A stretch of DNA of 64,000 bases from Reclinomonas americana ATCC 50394 (lineage: Eukaryota; Jakobida; Jakobea; Jakobida): NCBI GenBank assembly GCA_048213135.1, contig PS015010.1:558001-622000 (forward strand), given 5' to 3'. Under the pieces are notes generated by a model, which saw only the letters and a program-made list of their open reading frames with translations, made no database searches and was not told where the DNA came from. A program made the translations under genes and the position numbers. Each line of letters opens with the position of its first letter. Positions within the stretch are counted from its first letter, which is position 1. Shown in pieces: positions 24,945-32,259 of this stretch.

Positions 24945-25314
24945 GGGGCTGACCGGTTTTGACAGCATAGCTCTTTGTAAGTGTAAGCATGTAGTGCGTT
25001 GCGTAATTAGCACTTTAATCTGAATACGTAAACTTCAAATGGCAATACACAGTATGCCATGGCTGCTTAATCGATAGATTAGCATCCATTAGGGCCGCCG
25101 AACAGGTCAGTCTGTTACCATGTTCCGCCGCCGACTCAAAAACAAAACAGGCTGCGATAATGGAATGATGTGACCATTATTTAAGTACCATCCATCTACG
25201 GAAAAAATTGGTTAGTTGCGCCCCTGCTTTTTCCCGACAAATAATGCGTAAATAAACATGTAGAAAGCTTATGACGAATATGTTTGGACCAGGGTTCGAT
25301 TCCCTGCAGCTCCA
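24945..25314 (+). ncRNA. ssrA: transfer-messenger RNA (tmRNA)
   Basis: Rescues stalled ribosomes and tags the nascent protein. The 5' end GGGGCTGACCGGTTTTGACA pairs with the 3' CAGCTCC of the acceptor stem; the T arm CAGGG-TTCGATT-CCCTG is complete. The tag reading frame at 25041-25070 encodes GNTQYAMAA and stops at TAA; the exact resume codon is inferred. The tag ends AMAA instead of ALAA. CCA is not fully encoded. Confidence 0.95.
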
Positions 25315-25318
25315 CCCC

Positions 25319-25350
25319 AATGGCAAACAATTAACCTGTTTGCCATTTTT
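25319..25350 (+). terminator. Rho-independent terminator of ssrA
   Basis: AATGGCAAAC (25319-25328) and GTTTGCCATT (25338-25347) form a perfect 10-bp stem, followed by TTTCATTTT, five bases after the tmRNA end. Confidence 0.85.
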
Positions 25351-25505
25351 CATTTTACACCATCTCTGTCTTCCGGTATTCTCCTGGTCCGCGAGGCACT
25401 AACCGGGAAGATGTAAAATCATCCTTTTTAACGATTGCCCCGGTTCCATACCCCATCTACTTTTACGGCATTAAAATGCAGCGGGAAACCGGTAAAATTT
25501 CCATC

Positions 25506-27863
25506 ATGAAAAAGCAATATCTGTTCTTTGTTTGTATCGTCCTGTCGCTGGCTTTTATTTGCTGCGGTGCAGTTGCTCAAAATCTTATAGCCAGCTACCC
25601 GCTTAATGGCAATGCCAATGATGTGAGCGGCAATGGTTTGAATGGTACCATTATCGGCACTCCCGGTTTTGTGGCAGATCGCTTTGGTAATCCCAACAGT
25701 GCCATTGAGTTTCCCGGGCATGTTGATCACCGGGTAGAAATTGATGACAACCCCTTATTGCATACTCCCAGCATCACCATTGCTGCCTGGGTTTACATCA
25801 CCAATATGTCAAGCCTCCAGTCATTCGTTGACAAGCCTTTGGGCAGCAGTACATCGGATAGCTGGCACTTTGGGTTGGTAATGGCCAACGGTTATTATCA
25901 CTTTTCCTGCTGGTTGCTCAATGATCCAAATAACACCAATCCCATGTCGCAGATCACTGCACAGCTCCTTAAGACAGGAGAATGGCATTACGTGGTCAGT
26001 ACTTTTGATAATACCACCAGGCAGCACAAATTGTATGTAGATGCCGTGCTGAAAGCAGTCAATACCTTTAACAGCACTATCGGTTATGATAACAATAAAA
26101 TGTACCTGGGAGCGGCTATTGAAAACGGGGGGCTTTTCTTTCCCATGTGGGGCCGGCTGGATGATGTGAAGATTTATGACGCCGCTCTTACAGCGCAGCA
26201 AATAGCCAGCGACTATAATGCCTCGGTAACCTACGACAACACCGGAAGCGGGAATGCCTGGTCTTTTACCGATCAGGGTACGTACATACAACTTCCTTCC
26301 CTGCTGGATGGGACCAATATGTTTACCCTGGATTTCTGGGTAAAGACCACCAGTACGGCCGGCGGTAATGTTTTTTGGAATATGCCCACCCTGGTAGGTA
26401 ACGCGAATCCCATTTCACCGGATGGGGATTTTGGAATTACTTCCAATGAAGGCAAAATTGCCATTTGGAGTGGCATCAGCAATACCGGTGACCAGAATCT
26501 GCAGACCACAAAATATATCAATGATAACAAATGGCACCATGTTGCTGCCGTGAGCGACGGCAATACACTGGTGCTGTATGTGGATGGTATATTGTTGCCG
26601 GGCAGTATCAGTACGGCTGGCGGTGTACTGCAAACATCGGCAAGGCCCTGGCGCATCGGGCAAAACAACAGTTGTTGTGGCATCAATAATAGTTTCGATG
26701 GCATGATAGATGAATTCCGGGTATGGAATACGCCCCTCAGCCAGGAGCAAATCAGGGAACGCATGTGCAAGAAAACGATCAGCAGCGATGTTTTATATAA
26801 CAACCTGGTAGCTTATTATCATTTTAATGAAAAAGTGGGCGGCGGTATTGTAGATTCGAAAGGATCAAATGCAGCGGAACTGGTCAATGGAACAAGGGTC
26901 ATCAGCGGGGCGCCGGTTGGTGATGGATCAGCATACGATTATGTAAATGCGACAAAAACAGCTACGATCAGTCACGCCAGCGGTGAAAGTTTTACCGTTA
27001 CTTCCACTTCGGGTGACCCCGATGGTATACAGGTTTATCGTGTAGATGAACAACCTAATTCTTTAAACGGGACCATTAGTATCGGGGCTATGGATAAATA
27101 TTTTGGCGTTTTTCAGTCGGGTGGTACTGCTCCGCAATACAGCGCTGTGTATAACTATACCGGTAATGCTGGTGTGAATGCCAGCAACGAAAGCTCGCTG
27201 GTTTTGAATAAACGAACCGACAATACTTTTATGAACTGGGTAAATGGTGCTGCTGTGCTGGATATGAATGCCAACACCTTAACCCTTACCGGGCAGAGCA
27301 CGGAATATATTTTAGGCAGCTCAGGCGTATTGCCCCTGCGGCTGCTTTCGTTTACTGCCATTAAACAAGACGCCGGTGTATTACTGCAATGGCAAACCAG
27401 CAATGAGATCAATACCTCCCATTTTGAAATTGAACGCAGCAATGATGGTGTGACGTTTGAAAAACTCGGCATTACCAATGCGTTACACAACAGCAGCATA
27501 CCCAATTATCATTTTACAGATAATGCACCCGTTAAAGGCATCAATTACTACCGCCTGCGGCAGGTGGACAGGGATGCTCGTTATACTTACAGCCCTGTGG
27601 TTAAAGTAATATTTAATAATGACGGAGCAGGACTGGTTGTGTACCCCAATCCTGCAGGGAATACAATTACCATGAAGTATGCTGCTAATCAGAAGACCGT
27701 CACACTTTCCATTTTCGATCTTGCAGGCAGAAAAGTAATGTCCGGGGAATTCAACCATCAAAATAGTATGCAGGTAGACATATCGGCCCTCTCTAAAGGC
27801 TTATATACGATCAGGCTTACCGATGGTGTAAAACAAATGCAGGCAAAACTGGTAAAGCAGTAG
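25506..27863 (+). CDS. secreted two-LamG-domain protein with T9SS sorting domain
   Basis: 785 residues from MKKQYLFF at 25506, with a signal peptide ending near CCGAVAQ. Two concanavalin-A/LamG-like domains follow: residues about 20-205 (IASYPLNGNANDVSGNGL, YLGAAIENGG, DDVKIYDAALTAQQI) and about 225-400 (FTLDFWVKTT, WRIGQNNSCC, IDEFRVWNTPLSQEQI). The tail is a type IX secretion sorting domain (VVYPNPAGNTITMKY, GLYTIRLTD). The protein is probably exported to the cell surface and may bind glycans; no catalytic domain is seen. It sits alone between ssrA and a decayed copy of the ssrA 3' end, so it may be cargo of an old integration. Confidence 0.88.
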   Translation: MKKQYLFFVCIVLSLAFICCGAVAQNLIASYPLNGNANDVSGNGLNGTIIGTPGFVADRFGNPNSAIEFPGHVDHRVEIDDNPLLHTPSITIAAWVYITNMSSLQSFVDKPLGSSTSDSWHFGLVMANGYYHFSCWLLNDPNNTNPMSQITAQLLKTGEWHYVVSTFDNTTRQHKLYVDAVLKAVNTFNSTIGYDNNKMYLGAAIENGGLFFPMWGRLDDVKIYDAALTAQQIASDYNASVTYDNTGSGNAWSFTDQGTYIQLPSLLDGTNMFTLDFWVKTTSTAGGNVFWNMPTLVGNANPISPDGDFGITSNEGKIAIWSGISNTGDQNLQTTKYINDNKWHHVAAVSDGNTLVLYVDGILLPGSISTAGGVLQTSARPWRIGQNNSCCGINNSFDGMIDEFRVWNTPLSQEQIRERMCKKTISSDVLYNNLVAYYHFNEKVGGGIVDSKGSNAAELVNGTRVISGAPVGDGSAYDYVNATKTATISHASGESFTVTSTSGDPDGIQVYRVDEQPNSLNGTISIGAMDKYFGVFQSGGTAPQYSAVYNYTGNAGVNASNESSLVLNKRTDNTFMNWVNGAAVLDMNANTLTLTGQSTEYILGSSGVLPLRLLSFTAIKQDAGVLLQWQTSNEINTSHFEIERSNDGVTFEKLGITNALHNSSIPNYHFTDNAPVKGINYYRLRQVDRDARYTYSPVVKVIFNNDGAGLVVYPNPAGNTITMKYAANQKTVTLSIFDLAGRKVMSGEFNHQNSMQVDISALSKGLYTIRLTDGVKQMQAKLVKQ

Positions 27864-27900
27864 CAGCCCTTTTTGTTTCCGGGGCAAATAAAAGAATATT

Positions 27901-27947
27901 AATAGCGAATATATTTGGATCCGGGTTCGATTCCCCGCAGCTATACC
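27901..27947 (+). repeat. decayed duplicate of the ssrA 3' end (attachment-site remnant)
   Basis: CGAATATATTTGGATCCGGG followed by TTCGATTCCCCGCAGC aligns with 25270-25316 of tmRNA over about 47 bases with roughly seven differences. The T stem and acceptor complement are damaged (CCGGG/CCCCG, CAGCTAT), so it is not functional RNA. It marks the far end of the LamG segment. Confidence 0.8.
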
Positions 27948-27977
27948 TGGCAGGAATCGAACCCGGGTTCCTTTTTT
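27918..27977 (+). terminator. terminator-like hairpin made from the ssrA T-arm remnant
   Basis: GGATCCGGGTTCGATTCC (27918-27935) faces an inverted T-arm copy GGAATCGAACCCGGGTTCC (27951-27970) across a 15-base loop, followed by TTTTTTAT. It lies 55 bases after the LamG stop and probably ends that transcript. Confidence 0.6.
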
Positions 27978-28033
27978 ATCCATCATAGAAAGGAATTTCC
28001 ATTATCCTCACAGGATATAAGGTTCTGCACCTC

Positions 28034-28640
28034 TTAAGGTGATGGAGTAATGCCGGTCACTACCGGTACTTCAATTGAGTGATGAGAAAAGGCAACGGAC
28101 TTCTCCAGCAGCAACCTGGTGCGCTCCATCCATTCTGTCTGTGCCGAAAAATTTGTTCCACCGGATGTTTCGTCGTCATATTTGCGCTGGAGTTTTGATA
28201 AATCTCCAAATGTCCTTTTATAAAGCTTCCCGAGCTTTTTTTTTATACGTCAGCGAATCCCATGTCATCTCTGATATGGCTCTCCGGAGTTCCCGGGCGC
28301 ATAATTCAACAAGATCAAAATGAAGTTGTTCATGCGCAAGGGTAAGCCTGGTGGCACTCGCCGGGTTTCGCACCCAGGAAAGGCCAGGTACGAAGAAGGC
28401 GATTATGGTAACCTTCACGGGCTTCCGTTCCGCAATAAATGCTTTGTCGTCTATATTAAAATAGAAATTCCAGTGTGTTTTCGCCAGCTTATAGGGGTAC
28501 TTGTCATACGAAACCTGTTCACGGAAATCAGGCCATTCCAGCTTCCGCAATGACCAGGTGATATTACCGGTGGTATCCTGTGCTGTTACTCCTGTGAGAC
28601 ACATGGTGGCGAGTAAAAACAAATAAAATCGTTTCTGCAT
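28034..28640 (-). pseudogene. DUF922 putative zinc-protease-like secreted protein, frameshifted at an A9 run
   Basis: A signal peptide (MQKRFYLFLLATMCLTGVTAQ) is followed by a DUF922 domain with HEQLHFDLVE, a possible zinc-binding HExxH-like motif. The first frame ends at 28218 after YKKKAREAL. The expected continuation (KLYKRTFGDLSKLQRKYDDE, then GGTNFSAQTEWMERTR) lies in another frame and runs to a stop at 28034. The break is at an A9 run on the coding strand (T9 at 28226-28234). The locus is 607 bases, one too many for 201 residues. Sequencing error or slippage cannot be excluded. Confidence 0.8.
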
Positions 28641-28744
28641 CGTGTTTACAGTTCGTCATTCAAAAATAAGTAAAGCCACCCATTAGGCGGAAGACTGCCG
28701 GTTCCGGTTTTTGTAGTAAAATTTAAATTTGTCAAATTTTATAT

Positions 28745-28758
28745 TTAGGTTTGCCTAA
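28745..28758. promoter_or_regulatory. DtxR/MntR-like operator before the di-heme operon
   Basis: Perfect inverted repeat TTAGG-TTTG-CCTAA, whose half-site equals that of the DtxR/IdeR box. It lies just upstream of a TAnnTTTG-type box (TATTTTTG, 28764-28771) and 40 bases before the di-heme gene; another box, TAAATTTG, is at 28724-28731. Binding would block either promoter, suggesting repression by a metal-sensing regulator. Confidence 0.5.
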
Positions 28759-28797
28759 TTTTATATTTTTGCCTGCATTTAAAATATATTTAGTCGA

Positions 28798-29997
28798 ATG
28801 AAATCAAAGCTGGTTGTAATAGCCGCCCTGCTGGTAATGGTAACCTGGGCAGTGTCCTGTTCCAAGCTGGATCCGCCTTTGCCCAAAGACGATGAAATAC
28901 TGGACGGGCCTGTGGAAGGGCTCACGTACGGGCAAAACCAAAAATTCCTGGCGGGGGATATCGCCTTTAATGACGAGATATTTACCGTACAAAAAGGCCT
29001 GGGTTCCATCTTTGTTGCTACCAGTTGCGGAAGCTGTCATGCCGGTGATGGGAAAGGGCATCCTTTTACCACCCTTACCCGGTTCGGGCAAATTGACGCC
29101 ACGGGTAATCATTTCCTGCATTTGGGAGGTCCCCAGCTTCAGAACAGGGCCATCCCGGGCTATCAGCCGGAACAGGTACCGGCGGGGGCTACTTTTTCCA
29201 GGTTTACACCCCCGGCCAATACAGGATTAGGATTTCTTGACGCGGTTACCGATGCCGATATACTCGCTATGGCTGATCCAAACGATGCCGACGGGGATGG
29301 TATCAGCGGTGTCCCCAACTGGGTTCACATGCGGCCTTATTCCAGGGAAAGGACGGCCAGTGTAACGAATAACGGGAAGTACATCGGGCGCTTTGGGAAA
29401 AAAGGCGCTACCTACGATCTCCTGCAGCAAACGGCGACCGCCTATAACCAGGATATTGGTATTACATCCTCATTTGAACCGCAGGACGTTTACTCGGGTC
29501 ATGATATCGACCCCGAAGTGTCCAATAATACGGTGCTGAACGTGGTCTTCTATCTGCAGACATTAAAAGCGCCTGTTCAACGTATGCCAAACGACGCGTC
29601 CGTAATAGCAGGGCGGCAATTGTTTACCGCCATTACCTGCAGCAAATGTCATACACCGGAATTAAAAACAGGATATTCTCCTGTACAGCCATTGTCTTAC
29701 AAAACTTTCTTTCCTTATACCGACCTGTTGCTGCATGATATGGGGCCCGGGCTTGACGATGGATATACAGAAGGTACGGCGAAAACTTCTGAGTGGCGCA
29801 CGCCTCCGTTATGGGGACTGGGATTGTCTGTGAACTCACAAGGAGGGCAGTACTTCCTCCTGCATGATGGAAGGGCAACTACCATTGAGCAGGCCATACT
29901 GTTGCATGGTGGAGAAGCCGCTGCTGCCAGGAATAAATACCAGTCACTGAACGCGGAAGACAAAAACAATCTTTTAAAATTTTTAGAAAGTTTATAA
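28798..29997 (+). CDS. di-heme oxidoreductase (DUF1111 / thiol oxidoreductase-like lipoprotein)
   Basis: 399 residues. A signal peptide with lipobox (VTWAVSCSK) precedes two c-type haem sites, CGSCH (about residue 77) and CSKCH (about residue 281). The surrounding GSIFVATSC, LGFLDAVTDADI and DPNDADGDGISG match the DUF1111 di-haem family, which is related to MauG-like peroxidases and is often found near iron-uptake genes. Export and haem attachment in the periplasm are expected; the substrate is unknown. It abuts the Rieske gene with no gap (TAA then ATG). Confidence 0.87.
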   Translation: MKSKLVVIAALLVMVTWAVSCSKLDPPLPKDDEILDGPVEGLTYGQNQKFLAGDIAFNDEIFTVQKGLGSIFVATSCGSCHAGDGKGHPFTTLTRFGQIDATGNHFLHLGGPQLQNRAIPGYQPEQVPAGATFSRFTPPANTGLGFLDAVTDADILAMADPNDADGDGISGVPNWVHMRPYSRERTASVTNNGKYIGRFGKKGATYDLLQQTATAYNQDIGITSSFEPQDVYSGHDIDPEVSNNTVLNVVFYLQTLKAPVQRMPNDASVIAGRQLFTAITCSKCHTPELKTGYSPVQPLSYKTFFPYTDLLLHDMGPGLDDGYTEGTAKTSEWRTPPLWGLGLSVNSQGGQYFLLHDGRATTIEQAILLHGGEAAAARNKYQSLNAEDKNNLLKFLESL

Positions 29998-30438
29998 ATG
30001 AACAGGAGAAACTTTATTAAGCAATCCTGCATCGCCTGTATTACGGGTATTGCCGCCAGTGAGCTGCTGCAAAGTTGTACCGCGACAAAATATGCGACCG
30101 GTAGTATTAAGGAAGACTATATGCTGGTGCAGCGGGAAGATTTTTTGATTGACAGGAATAAACCCGGAAACTACAGGAAATATGTAATTGCTGAGAATGA
30201 CAGGTTAAGGTTTCCTATCTGTATCTACCGTTTCACAGATACGGAATATGAAGCATTTTGGATGGAGTGCACACACAATGGCGCACAGTTGCAGGTATTC
30301 GGTGATAAGCTGCAATGCCCGGCCCATGGCAGCGAATTTAACAATAGGGGAGCTGTTCAAAGCGGCCCTGCCGACAAACCCTTAAGAAAATTCCCGGTAA
30401 CAATAGAAGGTAACCAGTTAAAAATCTCCCTGAAATGA
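29998..30438 (+). CDS. Rieske [2Fe-2S] protein
   Basis: 146 residues. The N-terminus MNRRNFIKQSCIACITGIAA looks like a twin-arginine-type or lipoprotein signal, with a second Cys in LLQSCTATK. The Rieske motifs are CTHNGA and CPAHGSEF, giving the two Cys and two His ligands. Such small exported Rieske proteins pass electrons; here the partner is probably the di-haem protein encoded just upstream. Its last four bases overlap the porin start (ATGA). Confidence 0.9.
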   Translation: MNRRNFIKQSCIACITGIAASELLQSCTATKYATGSIKEDYMLVQREDFLIDRNKPGNYRKYVIAENDRLRFPICIYRFTDTEYEAFWMECTHNGAQLQVFGDKLQCPAHGSEFNNRGAVQSGPADKPLRKFPVTIEGNQLKISLK

Positions 30439-31661
30439 AAATAGTTCTGGCCATAGTATTTACTTTTTTTACGTTTGGTATCAGCCAGGCCCAGATTGAT
30501 CCCTCACTGCTAAGACGTATTCCAAAAGATACTTCAAAGACAACGATGAATATGGATGCTGTGTATAACCGCCCCATGCTGGGCATCGGTAAAATACCGG
30601 TATCGGTAGGCGGGTATATGGAAACGAACTGGCTGCGTTCATCGACTGATGGAGTTAGTGAAGGGCACCAGTTTCAATTCAGGCGGCTGACGATCTTTTT
30701 GTCTTCATCCATTGGTAAGCGGTTGAAGTTTTTGAGCGAGATAGAATTTGAGGATGGGACAAAAGAAATATCAGTTGAATTTGCGGCTTTGGATGTTGAA
30801 TTCCATCCTTTGTTCAATTTACGGGGAGGCATTATCTTAAATCCTATCGGGTCATTTAACCAGAACCATGATGGTCCTAAATGGGAATTTACAGATCGCC
30901 CCGTATCAGCAACGCAATTACTGCCTGCCACCTGGAGCAATGCCGGTTTGGGTATTTACGGCAAGAAGTACACCGGTGACTGGATGCTGGGTTATGAGGC
31001 TTATCTGTCCAATGGGTTCAATAATGCGATCATCGACAATGAAGAAAATAAAACTTTTCTGGCAGCGGCCAGGGAGGATACAGAACGGTTTGAGGAAAGC
31101 AACAACGGTAAGCCTTTACTGACGGCAAAGATCGCGGCAAGGCATAAAACATACGGAGAGGTGGGTATTTCCTACATGGGTGGCATCTATAACAAATTCG
31201 AGGAAGACGGTATAAGGCTCGATGATAAGAGACGGTGTGAAGTAATTGCAATTGATTACAGCAATACGTTACCAGTACTCAACACGGTGATTACCGGTGA
31301 ATGGGCATGGGTGAAGGTAAATGTACCATCGACGTATACAGAACAATATGGCAGCAGGCAGCATGGAGGATTCGTTGACCTCGTACAACCGGTTCTGAAA
31401 CGAAAAGTATTAGGTTGGAATAACGCTGTTGTCAATCTTGCCTGCCGGTTGGAATATGTGGACTGGAATGCGGACAGGTTTAAAAGCACAGGGGGACGGA
31501 TTGCAGACGATCTCTGGAGCATTATGCCGGCGGTTAGTTTCCGGCCAACCGCACAAACCGTTTTCAGGCTGAATTACCGGTACCAGAAGCAAAGAGACCT
31601 GCTGGGTAATCCTCCCGCTGTTACCGGCGCTTTCAGTTTCGGTATATCAACTTATTTCTAA
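30435..31661 (+). CDS. OprO/OprP-type outer-membrane porin
   Basis: 408 residues. The signal peptide ends near FGISQAQ, and the mature protein is a predicted beta-barrel with alternating aromatic strands (GGYMETNWLRS, FQFRRLTIFLSSSIGKRLKF, LNYRYQKQRD) and a terminal aromatic residue (FGISTYF). It resembles phosphate-selective porin O/P and putative porins of Bacteroidota. Third gene of the di-haem/Rieske operon, coupled by a four-base overlap, so it may bring in or release the substrate of the redox pair. Confidence 0.82.
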   Translation: MKIVLAIVFTFFTFGISQAQIDPSLLRRIPKDTSKTTMNMDAVYNRPMLGIGKIPVSVGGYMETNWLRSSTDGVSEGHQFQFRRLTIFLSSSIGKRLKFLSEIEFEDGTKEISVEFAALDVEFHPLFNLRGGIILNPIGSFNQNHDGPKWEFTDRPVSATQLLPATWSNAGLGIYGKKYTGDWMLGYEAYLSNGFNNAIIDNEENKTFLAAAREDTERFEESNNGKPLLTAKIAARHKTYGEVGISYMGGIYNKFEEDGIRLDDKRRCEVIAIDYSNTLPVLNTVITGEWAWVKVNVPSTYTEQYGSRQHGGFVDLVQPVLKRKVLGWNNAVVNLACRLEYVDWNADRFKSTGGRIADDLWSIMPAVSFRPTAQTVFRLNYRYQKQRDLLGNPPAVTGAFSFGISTYF

Positions 31662-31737
31662 ACCCTTAACATGACTTTGCAACAGGGTTGACATTTTTTC
31701 CGGTTTGAAATACAAAATTTGTGTTTATTTTGTTCCG

Positions 31738-32058
31738 ATGAAGCTGTTGCTGCTCATACTAAGCGGTTATTTTCTTTACCTGTCAAGCCTTCCCTGCGCT
31801 GACAGGCAGGACATAACTGCAATACAGGAGCGCACGATAACCTCCGCCCAGGGGGACCATAATCATCGTCATAAGAACGATACTTGCCCGCCATTTTGCA
31901 TTTGTACCTGTTGTGCCGCTTATGCAGTTTACCAGCAACCGGCAAAAGCAACTTCGGTAAAACTCTTTTTCAAATCCCGGAAGCATATCATTGCCAATGA
32001 TTTTTTTCTCTCACAGGAATTCTCTTCTATCTGGCAACCGCCTAAAATAGCCTGTTAA
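31738..32058 (+). CDS. DUF6660-like small Cys/His-rich secreted protein
   Basis: 106 residues from ATG at 31738. Signal peptide MKLLLLILSGYFLYLSSLPC, then a His-rich stretch (GDHNHRHKND) and a Cys cluster (CPPFCICTCC), ending SIWQPPKIAC. This matches the small Bacteroidota proteins (DUF6660 as I recall) that precede heavy-metal efflux operons. A role as periplasmic metal-binding or sensing peptide is inferred from residues and place. A second member lies at 40600. Confidence 0.7.
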   Translation: MKLLLLILSGYFLYLSSLPCADRQDITAIQERTITSAQGDHNHRHKNDTCPPFCICTCCAAYAVYQQPAKATSVKLFFKSRKHIIANDFFLSQEFSSIWQPPKIAC

Positions 32059-32259
32059 CTTATTTGGATCGGTCTGGTATGACCGCAATGGTTATACTGT
32101 TTGCTCAGTCTGATGACTGTTATGCAAAAGACCAGGCAATGCCTTGTTATCAGGGTACTTACAACAATCGTTATTGTGTCTCGTTCTGGCTATCCTTATC
32201 GCGGCTGTTATCAGCCAGGTAAGGCATGCGTTTCGGCATGTAACAACTAACCATCAATC

